Of a DNA stretch of 64,000 nt, positions 10,229 to 19,591 are shown in pieces (the stretch's first letter is position 1; each line of letters starts with the position of its first letter). Made by a program: the position numbers and the translations under genes. The notes below the pieces were generated by a model, which was not told where the DNA came from, ran no database searches, and saw nothing but the letters and a program-made list of their open reading frames with translations. Origin of the DNA: Ruminococcus sp. (GTDB taxonomy: Bacteria > Bacillota > Clostridia > Oscillospirales > Ruminococcaceae); assembly GCA_020861185.1 (NCBI GenBank), contig JAJBSV010000008.1:124001-188000 (forward strand), written 5' to 3'.

Positions 10229-11209
10229 CTATTTGTTTGAATGTGATTGAGAAAGCGTGAAGCTGTCGAACTCGTTTAAGTCGAATGAGCTGTTGCCGGA
10301 TTTTCTTTCAATCTGCGCTGCTGCCGGTTTTGTCCTGCTGGCTTCATCCGCTTCCAGCATTTCACGGGTAAAGATTCTTTTTTCAGACCAAGACTGCAAT
10401 ATTTTATTTATGTACGGGAAGGAAAGCTTGTTGGTCTGGTTTACGCATCTTTCGCGTGCTTCGCTTATCATCTCAATGCCGAATCCCATCTCACGCCACG
10501 ATGAAATATACTGCGATTGCTTGGCTGTGGGTCTCGTTTCAAGGTACAGTACGCGTCTGACTTCGTTTTCGAAGGAGTTGTATTCCGTTCTTCGTTTGAT
10601 TTCGGCGTCAATCTCAAAGAATCCGGTAATGCCGTTCTGGAACAGTTCTGTTGCAAAGCTTTCAATACTCTTGGCGGAAGTCTTTCCGCAGTCACGGCAA
10701 TACTCGAGCATCAATATAATCGACTGGGTGTCGAATCCATAGTAGTCGCGAAGATTGATCAAGAGCTCCTGCTCTGTGTGCTTCAAGAGCCGTCCGACGG
10801 TTTTCTCGGCTTCTGAGAATAGCTCTCTTAAGGACTCGTCAGTATCAATCATATCTGAAATGCTTTTGGGAGAGTAATTCAAACGAACCTTTGCGTTTGA
10901 AACAGGAGCAGGGGAGACAACCGTTGAGGCTTTTGTTATGACCGGAGTAACAGTTACGCTCTCGGATTCAATAACGCCCATCTCTTTCCAGAAGATGACC
11001 GCGTCATCAAACGCACCCTCTTTAATACCTAATTTCTTGCAAACCTCCGACTTATCAATCTCGTCTGACTCGTCGCACATAAGATACAATATAAGCTTTA
11101 TCGCCGATTCGTTTGCAAGCCTTATGTAGTCGTCGACGAGCGCGCACGGCACGGAAAAGAATCTTTTCCACTTGGAATTATTGAGTTTCAGAGATACCTT
11201 TTCCGCCAT
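10229..11209 (-). CDS. DnaD domain protein (primosome component)
   Basis: LLKHTEQELLINLRDYYGFDTQSIILMLEYC is a DnaD-like domain; winged-helix-like N-terminus; adjacent to dnaC. Confidence 0.85.
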   Translation of the reverse strand: MAEKVSLKLNNSKWKRFFSVPCALVDDYIRLANESAIKLILYLMCDESDEIDKSEVCKKLGIKEGAFDDAVIFWKEMGVIESESVTVTPVITKASTVVSPAPVSNAKVRLNYSPKSISDMIDTDESLRELFSEAEKTVGRLLKHTEQELLINLRDYYGFDTQSIILMLEYCRDCGKTSAKSIESFATELFQNGITGFFEIDAEIKRRTEYNSFENEVRRVLYLETRPTAKQSQYISSWREMGFGIEMISEARERCVNQTNKLSFPYINKILQSWSEKRIFTREMLEADEASRTKPAAAQIERKSGNSSFDLNEFDSFTLSQSHSNK

Positions 11210-11244
11210 TATTACGCCTCATTCGACTTAAGATTGATAGTGAT

Positions 11245-11273
11245 ATTATATCACTCTTTCGACTTGAAATCAA
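11245..11273 (-). promoter_or_regulatory. Sigma-A type promoter for dnaD-dnaC (minus strand)
   Basis: Minus strand TTGATT-N17-TATAAT; -10 lies inside palindrome 11239-11255. Confidence 0.65.
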
Positions 11274-11351
11274 CTACGACAAGAGTATATTTTCTTGAGC
11301 GTTGGTTTTTATCATTCTATAGTCAAAAATATAGTACTGTTATCGCGACAA

Positions 11352-11380
11352 TTTACTTTCACGAAAGGATATGTTAATAT
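11352..11380 (+). promoter_or_regulatory. Candidate promoter for GH30 gene
   Basis: TTTACT-N17-TAATAT. Confidence 0.4.
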
Positions 11381-11445
11381 AAGTATAAGCTATTTACAAC
11401 CTACACTGAAATATCAACTACTTTACCGAGTATGTGGAGGCTACT

Positions 11446-12777
11446 ATGAACATTATATTGAAAAAAACGCTTTGTTTGATTCTTGCCGTTCTGATGCTTT
11501 TGCCGCTTGTTTCCTGTACGAGCACAGAGCTTGAAGAAGAGACGAAGATTCGTGACGACGAGCTTTTCACACCCGATTACACCGATACGGTCGAATCAGA
11601 AGTTATTGAGGTTTCTGCGAGTACAGAATACCAGACGATAATCGGCTTCGGCGGAACAAGTTTCCCTGTCTGGATAGGGGATCTGACTGAGGAAGAGAGA
11701 CAGCTTGCTTTTGGCAACGGAGAGGATGAGCTCGGATTCACAATCCTGAGACTTCACATTGACCCCGACAGCGACAGATGGGCGGAAGATCTCGACACCG
11801 CCAAGGCGGCACAGGATAACGGTGCCATCATCATTGCGTCTCCTTGGACAGCACCCGACGACATGATGGAAAGCTACGAGAAAGCCGGAGAGGACAATCC
11901 TATCCGCATCAAGCATGACAAGTATGCGGAGTATGCCGAGCATCTTAACAACTATGTCACCTATATGAAGGAAAACGGCATAGAGATTTATGCGATATCA
12001 TTCCAGAACGAGCCCGATTTATCAAATTCAGGCTGGGTTTCGTGGACGACGGAAGAGATTATGGATTTCATTCTTAATTTCTCAGACGTAATTGACTGCA
12101 AGCTGATGACTCCGGAATCGTATAACTATGACAAAGAGTATTATGATGCAATTCTGAATGACGAAGAAACTCTTGAGAAGATAGATATCTTTGCAACACA
12201 TCTTTATGGCACGAAGGTATCGGATTTTGAATATCCGTTGTTTGAAGAGCTGGGCGAAGGCAAGGAGCTTTGGGTAACCGAGATGATATATCCGAATTCA
12301 ACGTCAATCGCTGATATGTGGCCCGAAGCATTGGAAACCGCGGAGCATATTTCTGATGCTTTGACTGAGGGCAATTTCCAAGCATATATCTGGTGGTATA
12401 TCCGAAGATTCTACGGTCCTATTGACGAATACGGGGATATCACCAAGCGTGGCTATTGCATGGCGCAGTATTCTAAATTTGTTCGCCCGGGTTACATAAG
12501 AATCGACGCTACGGAAGAAGCCGCCGATGGCATAAGTGTTTCTGCTTTTAAATCCGATGATGAAATTGTTATAGTTGTAATCAATAATTCCGAGAACGAC
12601 TATGAACAGCATTTCAATCTAAGCGATCTGGGCTTTGATATCGGCTATATTGAAGCTTATACGACAAGCAAAACCCAGAGTCTCGCAAGAACAGGCAACA
12701 TTTCCTACAGCGAAAATACCTTCGGATATGTTCTCGATTCCTACAGTATCACGACATTTGTAATCTCGGAAAGTTAA
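11446..12777 (+). CDS. GH30-family glycoside hydrolase lipoprotein (glucuronoxylanase XynC-like)
   Basis: Lipobox LPLVSC; GFGGTSFPVWIGDL; FQNEPD acid/base and LWVTEM nucleophile motifs; WWYIRRFYGPIDEYGDITKRGYCMAQYSKFVRPGYIRID resembles XynC; start at 11446 (MNIILKK). Confidence 0.85.
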   Translation: MNIILKKTLCLILAVLMLLPLVSCTSTELEEETKIRDDELFTPDYTDTVESEVIEVSASTEYQTIIGFGGTSFPVWIGDLTEEERQLAFGNGEDELGFTILRLHIDPDSDRWAEDLDTAKAAQDNGAIIIASPWTAPDDMMESYEKAGEDNPIRIKHDKYAEYAEHLNNYVTYMKENGIEIYAISFQNEPDLSNSGWVSWTTEEIMDFILNFSDVIDCKLMTPESYNYDKEYYDAILNDEETLEKIDIFATHLYGTKVSDFEYPLFEELGEGKELWVTEMIYPNSTSIADMWPEALETAEHISDALTEGNFQAYIWWYIRRFYGPIDEYGDITKRGYCMAQYSKFVRPGYIRIDATEEAADGISVSAFKSDDEIVIVVINNSENDYEQHFNLSDLGFDIGYIEAYTTSKTQSLARTGNISYSENTFGYVLDSYSITTFVISES

Positions 12778-12795
12778 AAATTTCGTGAATAATGA

Positions 12796-12824
12796 TTGAC
12801 CTTCGGCTCGGAATGTGCTATTAT
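12796..12824 (+). promoter_or_regulatory. Sigma-A type promoter for galE
   Basis: TTGACC-N17-TATTAT. Confidence 0.65.
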
Positions 12825-12870
12825 AGCAGTAGTGCAAAAACACAATTACGAGTATGGAGGTCAATTTTCT

Positions 12871-13899
12871 ATGTCTATTTTGGTTTCTGGAGGAGCCGGT
12901 TACATAGGCTCGCACACCGTTCTGACCCTTTTGGAGAAGGGCTATGACGTTGTTGTATTCGATAATCTCGCAAATTCGAGCGAGGAATCCCTGAAAAGAG
13001 TAGAAAAGATAACCGGAAAGTCAGTAAAATTCTATAAGGCGGATATGCTTGACCGTTCAGCGATGGATAAGATTCTTGATGAGAATCCTGATATCACGGC
13101 TCTTATTCATTTTGCCGGGCTCAAGGCGGTAGGAGAGTCCGTTGAAAAACCGCTTGAGTACTATAAGAACAATATAGGTGGAACCCTTACACTTCTTGAG
13201 TCGATGAAGGCTCATGGCGTCAAGAATATAATTTTCAGTTCTTCCGCAACGGTTTACGGCGTTCCCGAAAGAGTCCCGATAACCGAGGATTGCCCGAAGG
13301 GAGCCTGCACGAACCCATACGGTTGGACAAAGAGCATGATTGAGCAGATTCTTACTGATGTTCATACAGCCGACAGCGAGTGGAATGTAGTTCTTCTCAG
13401 ATATTTCAATCCCATAGGAGCGCATCCTTCGGGACTGATAGGTGAGGACCCGCAGGGAACTCCTAATAATCTCGTTCCGTATATTGCACAGGTTGCTGTC
13501 GGAAGAAGAGAACACCTCAACGTCTGGGGCAACGACTATAAGACCCATGACGGCACCGGAGTTCGTGATTATATTCATGTTTGCGACTTGGCTGACGGCC
13601 ACGTCAGAGCTCTTGAAAAGATAGATGAGTCCAAGAACGGCGGAGTTTACATATACAATCTCGGAACTGGAATCGGATATTCGGTTCTTGACGTCGTCAA
13701 GGCTTATGAGAAAGCATGCGGCAAGGAAATTCCTTATGTCATCGGTCCGAGACGTGCCGGAGACCTTGACGAAAATTACTCAGACCCGACACTTGCCGAG
13801 AAGGAGCTTCACTGGAAGGCAGTTTACGGAATCGACGACATGTGCAGAGATTCCTGGAACTGGCAGAAGAATAACCCATACGGTTATAATGCCGGTTGA
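12871..13899 (+). CDS. galE: UDP-glucose 4-epimerase
   Basis: [43 protein letters not shown]; start at 12871 after TATGGAGG RBS. Confidence 0.96.
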   Translation: MSILVSGGAGYIGSHTVLTLLEKGYDVVVFDNLANSSEESLKRVEKITGKSVKFYKADMLDRSAMDKILDENPDITALIHFAGLKAVGESVEKPLEYYKNNIGGTLTLLESMKAHGVKNIIFSSSATVYGVPERVPITEDCPKGACTNPYGWTKSMIEQILTDVHTADSEWNVVLLRYFNPIGAHPSGLIGEDPQGTPNNLVPYIAQVAVGRREHLNVWGNDYKTHDGTGVRDYIHVCDLADGHVRALEKIDESKNGGVYIYNLGTGIGYSVLDVVKAYEKACGKEIPYVIGPRRAGDLDENYSDPTLAEKELHWKAVYGIDDMCRDSWNWQKNNPYGYNAG

Positions 13900-14122
13900 T
13901 GGGGCATAATAGACATTCGTGGGATATTCGGTAATTTTATTGCGAATATATTCATGAAATCGTTACATTTGGTATGCAATATTTTTGCGATTTTTGCATA
14001 ACGCCGATTTTGGAGCTTTTTGAGAAAAAAAGATTGTATAAATTGGCAATAGTAAATCCCGCGAAAATAATGTATAATATAACTACTAAGCGGTTTGCTT
14101 AACAAAAAGGAGGTTTTTCATT

Positions 14123-14356
14123 ATGAAAAAAATTGTTGCACTTCTTCTCTCCCTCGTCATGGTTCTTTCCATGTTGACTGTTGCTGCTTTCGCAGAGGAC
14201 ACCAACTCTGAGACCGAGCCGGATGAGACCATCGATGTCAATGATACCGATGAGACCGAAGAGCCCACCGATTCCAACCCCACCACAGGTATTGCACTCG
14301 CTGTACTTCCTATGGTAGTTGCTGCTGCCGGTGTTGTTGCTTCCAAGAAGCACTAA
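14123..14356 (+). CDS. Small secreted acidic peptide with putative NPTTG-type sortase signal
   Basis: Signal peptide ending AAFA|ED; acidic ~30-aa core; NPTTG + hydrophobic stretch + KKH tail; AAAGGAGG RBS; own terminator. Confidence 0.75.
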   Translation: MKKIVALLLSLVMVLSMLTVAAFAEDTNSETEPDETIDVNDTDETEEPTDSNPTTGIALAVLPMVVAAAGVVASKKH

Positions 14357-14380
14357 TCTTCATCCAAGAAGTATGTAACG

Positions 14381-14410
14381 AAAACGCCCCGAATTTCGGG
14401 GCGTTTTCTT
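14381..14410 (+). terminator. Rho-independent terminator
   Basis: aaaacgccccga-att-tcggggcgtttt. Confidence 0.9.
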
Positions 14411-14474
14411 GTCTTCATGTAGTTTTACGAAAAATTTTTTGTAAGCATACATACCGCAAATTGAGTCTGATGAC

Positions 14475-14503
14475 TTGTATTTTACAAGGGGTTGTGGTAT
14501 AAT
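14475..14503 (+). promoter_or_regulatory. Strong sigma-A promoter for ylbF-mutS
   Basis: TTGTAT-N17-TATAAT with extended -10 (TGGTATAAT). Confidence 0.75.
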
Positions 14504-14586
14504 ACTAAGGTGCAATCTATAGGTTGCATAGCGTTGCATGCTTCTGAATTTTAATTTGTAAAAATGATATACAAGGAGAACTTAAA

Positions 14587-14994
14587 ATGGATGTTATTCA
14601 ACTGACAAGAGAACTCGGCAAAGCAATTCAGGCTGATGAGAGATATTCAACCTATATAAGAGCCCGTGTTGCCAACGACAACGACACCGAGCTTCAGAAA
14701 GTGATAGAGGAGTTCAATCGCGGAAGAACCGTCCTCAATAACGAGGTTTCCAAGACTACCGGACGGGATGAAAATAAGATTGAGGAACTCAAAACAAGCG
14801 TCGGTGAGCTCTACTCAAAGATTATGAAGAACGAGAATATGTCCGCCTATAACGACGCCAAGAATGCTATGGATGAGCTTCTTCACCAGATAACGACAAT
14901 TATCAGCATGTCCGCAAACGGCGAAGACCCAGAAACCTGTGACATGAACTATGGTTGCACCGGCAACTGTGCCTCCTGCGGCGGTTGCCACTGA
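14587..14994 (+). CDS. YlbF/YmcA family protein with Cys-rich C-terminus
   Basis: Helical YlbF-like body; C-terminal CDMNYGCTGNCASCGGCH. Confidence 0.8.
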   Translation: MDVIQLTRELGKAIQADERYSTYIRARVANDNDTELQKVIEEFNRGRTVLNNEVSKTTGRDENKIEELKTSVGELYSKIMKNENMSAYNDAKNAMDELLHQITTIISMSANGEDPETCDMNYGCTGNCASCGGCH

Positions 14995-15036
14995 TTGAAC
15001 TTTAAGTAAAACAAGTATGAGAAAGGATGAAGAAAT

Positions 15037-17646
15037 ATGCCGCTTTTACTCAAGGACGTTGACATAAATTCTCTGTCGAAGGGAATGAGGCAATATGTTG
15101 AGATAAAGCTCGAGCATATGGACAGCATCCTTTTCTTCAGGCTTGGAGATTTTTATGAAATGTTCTTTGATGATGCTATTGTTGCATCAAAGGAGCTTGA
15201 GCTTGCACTGACCTCAAAGGACTGTGGGCTTTCGGAACGCGCTCCGATGTGCGGAGTTCCGCATCATGCCTGCGATAGCTATATTAAGAGGCTGATAGAC
15301 AAGGGCTACAGCGTCGTCATCTGCGAGCAGATGGAGGACCCTGCAACCGCAAAGGGCATAGTCAAACGTGACGTCATAAGAATAGTCACTCCCGGAACGC
15401 TTACCGACAGCAGTATGCTTGATGAGGGCAACAATAACTGGCTTTCATCCATATATCTTGAAGCCGGTACTGTCGCGGTTTGCTTCGCCGATATGTCGAC
15501 AGGTGAGGCGCATCTCTACAAATCCTCCGAAGGGGATTTGCAGGCGTTTCTTATCAATAAGCTTTCAAGATATTCGCCGGTTGAGATTCTTTGCCAGGCG
15601 AAATTCCCGACAGACAGCGACGTTGCGAAATTTATCTCGGACAAGCTTAAGACGGGAATTAAGACGCTTGATGAGAGCTCATTTGATTTTTCCAGGAATC
15701 GTCAGGTGGTTTTGGACCAGTTTTCAAACGATTCGTTCCAGAAGCTCGAGCTCACAGAAAAAGATACCGAGGCTAAAGCTGTTTCCACACTATTTTGCTA
15801 TATAGCCGATACTCAGAGAGGAAGCGTTGCAAGATTCTCATCAATCGAGAGACATTCCGACGAGCAAATTATGGCGCTCGGCTACACTGCAAGAACGAAT
15901 CTGGAGCTTACTAAGACTCTTAGGAGCAGTGAGAAAAAGGGTTCGCTTCTGTGGGTTCTCGATATGACAAAGACCTCGATGGGCAAGAGAATGCTGAAAT
16001 CGTGGATTGAGCAGCCTCTCTGCAATCCGACGCGTATCATTAAAAGGCTTGATGCAGTTGAAGCACTTTATCGAAATTCCGCACTTCTTTCGAGCCTGGA
16101 GGATGAGCTTAGCGGCGTTTACGACCTCGAAAGGCTAATGACGAAGGTTATCTATAAAACCGCCACGCCAAGGGATTTAAAGGCTCTTGCAAGCACTTCG
16201 TCAAAGCTCCCGGAAATCAAGAGAATTTTGGACGAGCTTGGCTCGGATCTGATTAAAACTCTGAATAATGATATTTCCACACTCGAGGATATTGCAACTC
16301 TTATTGACAATGCGATTCCCGACGATCTTCCTGCGACATTCAAAAACGGCGGGATGATAAAAGAAGGCTTCAACGATGAGCTCGATAATCTAAGAAAGAT
16401 TGCGTCTGACGGCAAGGGCGTTATTGAGGAAATAGTCGCCAAAGAGCGTGAAAAGACAGGAATCAAGAATCTCAAATCCGGCTATAATCACGTTTATGGC
16501 TACTATATGGAAGTCACACGTTCGTTTATCGAACAGGTTCCCGATTACTTCATCAGAAAGCAAACTCTCGTCAATGCTGAGCGTTACATAACCGAAGAGC
16601 TCAAGAACACCGAGGATATGATTTCAGGCGCATCCGAGCATATTCTTGCGCTTGAAAATGAGATATTCGGCGAAGTAAGGGATTACGTTGCAAATAAGCT
16701 TTCCGATGTTCAGAAAACCGCAGTTGCGGTCGCTACAATAGATGTACTGGCGTCGTTTGCTTCGGTTGCAATCAAGAACAATTACACCAAGCCGGAAATC
16801 GCCATTGACGGAATTATAGACATAAGAAACGGCAGACACCCTGTTGTCGAGCTTATGCTTAAAGACGAGCTATTTGTCCCGAACGACACTTATCTTGATT
16901 TAACTGACAACCGTATGTCGATAATCACCGGTCCGAATATGTCCGGTAAGTCTACATATATGAGACAGGTTGCTTTGATAACCCTTATGGCTCAGATAGG
17001 CTCATTTGTGCCTGCCGATTATGCAAAGGTTTCAATCTGTGACCAGATATTCACCCGTGTCGGAGCATCCGACGACCTGACAGCAGGTCAGTCAACCTTC
17101 ATGGTTGAGATGAGCGAGGTTGCAGATATCGTCAAGAATGCCACCCGTGACAGCCTTGTTATACTTGATGAGGTTGGCAGGGGCACTTCAACCTATGACG
17201 GTCTGAGCATCGCCAAAAGCGTTGCGGAGTATATATCCAACTCGAGAAAGGTCGGTTGCAAAACGCTCTTTGCAACGCATTATCACGAGCTTATTTCTCT
17301 CGAAAATGAAAAGCCCGGAATCAAGAACTATAGCGTAGCCGTAAAGAAGGGCTCCGACGGTATCAGGTTCTTAAGAAAGATTGTCCGTGGCGGTGTTGAT
17401 GAATCCTACGGTATAGAAGTTGCGAAGCTTGCTGGGCTTCCGGAGTCAATTCTCCGGCGTTCGCGTGAAATTTTGAAAGAGCTTGAAGTCAAGCCTGTTG
17501 CGGAGGCTCCAAAAGAAGACGACCAGATGTCATTTGAGGGCATTAACGAAAAAGCAGTTATAAACATGCTCAGAAAGACCAATATCGACGAATTGTCGGA
17601 TAAGGAGCTCAGAGAGCTAATCTCGGATATTGTGCGTTATATCTAA
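15037..17646 (+). CDS. mutS: DNA mismatch repair protein MutS
   Basis: RLGDFYEMFFDDA; ITGPNMSGKSTYMRQVALI; DEVGRGTSTYDGLSIA; ATHYHEL. Confidence 0.98.
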   Translation: MPLLLKDVDINSLSKGMRQYVEIKLEHMDSILFFRLGDFYEMFFDDAIVASKELELALTSKDCGLSERAPMCGVPHHACDSYIKRLIDKGYSVVICEQMEDPATAKGIVKRDVIRIVTPGTLTDSSMLDEGNNNWLSSIYLEAGTVAVCFADMSTGEAHLYKSSEGDLQAFLINKLSRYSPVEILCQAKFPTDSDVAKFISDKLKTGIKTLDESSFDFSRNRQVVLDQFSNDSFQKLELTEKDTEAKAVSTLFCYIADTQRGSVARFSSIERHSDEQIMALGYTARTNLELTKTLRSSEKKGSLLWVLDMTKTSMGKRMLKSWIEQPLCNPTRIIKRLDAVEALYRNSALLSSLEDELSGVYDLERLMTKVIYKTATPRDLKALASTSSKLPEIKRILDELGSDLIKTLNNDISTLEDIATLIDNAIPDDLPATFKNGGMIKEGFNDELDNLRKIASDGKGVIEEIVAKEREKTGIKNLKSGYNHVYGYYMEVTRSFIEQVPDYFIRKQTLVNAERYITEELKNTEDMISGASEHILALENEIFGEVRDYVANKLSDVQKTAVAVATIDVLASFASVAIKNNYTKPEIAIDGIIDIRNGRHPVVELMLKDELFVPNDTYLDLTDNRMSIITGPNMSGKSTYMRQVALITLMAQIGSFVPADYAKVSICDQIFTRVGASDDLTAGQSTFMVEMSEVADIVKNATRDSLVILDEVGRGTSTYDGLSIAKSVAEYISNSRKVGCKTLFATHYHELISLENEKPGIKNYSVAVKKGSDGIRFLRKIVRGGVDESYGIEVAKLAGLPESILRRSREILKELEVKPVAEAPKEDDQMSFEGINEKAVINMLRKTNIDELSDKELRELISDIVRYI

Positions 17647-17668
17647 AACTATCTAAGGAGGCGGCAAA

Positions 17669-19588
17669 GTGAACAGAATTCATCTTCTTGATAAATCGGT
17701 ATATGAGCTTATAGCCGCCGGAGAAGTGGTTGACAGACCTGCTTCAACAGTGAAGGAGCTCGTCGAAAACTCGATAGATGCGGGTGCCGACAATATAGTT
17801 GTCGAGATTAAAAACGGCGGAAAGACCTATTTGCGAGTTACCGACAACGGTTGCGGAATGTCAGGGGATGATGTGCCTCTTGCGTTTGTAAGACACGCTA
17901 CAAGCAAGATTTCTGTCAAAGAGGATCTCGACTCAATAGGAACCCTCGGATTCAGAGGCGAAGCTCTTGCGTCCGTTTGCGCAGTCTCGAAAGTTCAGCT
18001 TCTGACAAAAAGGCGTGAAGACGAGCTCGAGCTCAAGTACGAAATAGAAGGCGGCATCGAGATTTCATCCGAGCCCGCCGGTTGCCCCGACGGTACAACC
18101 ATAATCGTAAGAGACCTGTTTTATAATGTCCCCGCAAGGCAGAAGTTTCTGAAAAAGGACACTCCCGAGGGTAATTCGGTTGCCACAATAGTCCAGAAGA
18201 TAGCTCTTTCTCACCCGGAAATATCAATCAAGTTCATAAGAGACAATAAGGTTGAATTTGTCACATCAGGCGACGGCAAGCCTTTGTCTGCTATTTACAC
18301 AATACTCGGTAAAGAGTTTTACGACGGCTGTATACCGGTTGATTACAAATACATGTATGTAACTGTCAAAGGCTACGTCACAAAGCCTCTTGCGGCAAGA
18401 ACTACGAGAGCATTTCAGAATTTCTTTGTCAATTCAAGATATATCAAGAGTACAACGATAGCTTTGGCGCTCGAAGAAGCCTATACCGACAAAATGATGG
18501 TCGGCAAGCACCCCGGATACGTTCTCAATATTTCAATGCCAGCTGATACAGTCGACGTAAACGCTCATCCTACCAAGCTTGAAGTGAGATTTCAGGACAA
18601 TAACACCGTTTACAGTGCAGTTTACTACGCCGTGAAGGATGCACTTCTGAAATCCGATTCTCCCGAGGAGATTAATGCGGACGGCTCGAGGACATCGGCT
18701 AACAGCTCCATGACTCACAGACAGCTGTATACAGGGGCTACTACAGTTTTAGATAGCGGTGAGCAAATGTCATTTGGCTCGACACAAACCGCATGGCGAA
18801 AGACAACAGTGCCGGCAAGTGATTTCATAAATACATTCATGAAAGACTATAAGGCGCCATACAAGACCGATGAGAGTGTAGATAAAACTCCCACATTGGT
18901 TGCTGAGTCAAGAGCTGATGAGCCTTCTGGTACAGATAAAACCGAAATTACATACACATACATAAACGAGCAATCACTGTCAAAAGCGGTTCCCACTGAA
19001 CCTGTTACAGAAAGTGTACCGCTTGAAATCAGAGTAATAGGTGAGGCGTTCAAGACCTATATTGTGGCTCAATGCGGTGACGATATTCTTCTTGTCGACA
19101 AGCATGCCGCTCACGAAAGACTGATTTATGAAGGGCTCAAGCGCAACGTGACTGAGCTCGATTCGCAGATGCTTCTGAATCCTGTTCGTGTTACTCTTAC
19201 CTATGAACAGTTCGATGCACTTCACGAAAATCAGGTTGTTTGTCGCAGGCTTGGAATCGGTGTTGAGTTTAAAGATGCTCCCGAGATAGTCATTACAGGT
19301 TCTCCGATGATAGCACAGGATATGGACCCGATTGATGTTGTTATGCAGGTTGCCGACAGCATAGTTGAAGGCAAGAAGAGCAAGGGCACAGATATTTTCG
19401 ATGATTTGTATCATACGTTTGCTTGCAAGGCGGCAATCAAAGCTAACAGTGACACGAACGTTATTGAGCTTGAGAGGCTTATGGAGCTTATAACCGAGGA
19501 GGATATCAGATATTGTCCTCACGGAAGACCTATTCTTGTGAAGCTCTCAAAGAAGGAAATCGAGAAGATGTTCCGAAGGATTGTATAG
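17669..19588 (+). CDS. mutL: DNA mismatch repair protein MutL
   Basis: AAGEVVDRPASTVKELVENSIDAGA; GFRGEALASV; C-terminal dimerization domain. Confidence 0.97.
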   Translation: MNRIHLLDKSVYELIAAGEVVDRPASTVKELVENSIDAGADNIVVEIKNGGKTYLRVTDNGCGMSGDDVPLAFVRHATSKISVKEDLDSIGTLGFRGEALASVCAVSKVQLLTKRREDELELKYEIEGGIEISSEPAGCPDGTTIIVRDLFYNVPARQKFLKKDTPEGNSVATIVQKIALSHPEISIKFIRDNKVEFVTSGDGKPLSAIYTILGKEFYDGCIPVDYKYMYVTVKGYVTKPLAARTTRAFQNFFVNSRYIKSTTIALALEEAYTDKMMVGKHPGYVLNISMPADTVDVNAHPTKLEVRFQDNNTVYSAVYYAVKDALLKSDSPEEINADGSRTSANSSMTHRQLYTGATTVLDSGEQMSFGSTQTAWRKTTVPASDFINTFMKDYKAPYKTDESVDKTPTLVAESRADEPSGTDKTEITYTYINEQSLSKAVPTEPVTESVPLEIRVIGEAFKTYIVAQCGDDILLVDKHAAHERLIYEGLKRNVTELDSQMLLNPVRVTLTYEQFDALHENQVVCRRLGIGVEFKDAPEIVITGSPMIAQDMDPIDVVMQVADSIVEGKKSKGTDIFDDLYHTFACKAAIKANSDTNVIELERLMELITEEDIRYCPHGRPILVKLSKKEIEKMFRRIV

Positions 19589-19591
19589 TCG

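Noticed and set aside
13973-14000. tatgcaa...ttgcata inverted repeat downstream of galE
   Set aside because: Only 7 bp with a 14-nt AT-rich loop; plausible by chance in this AT-rich gap
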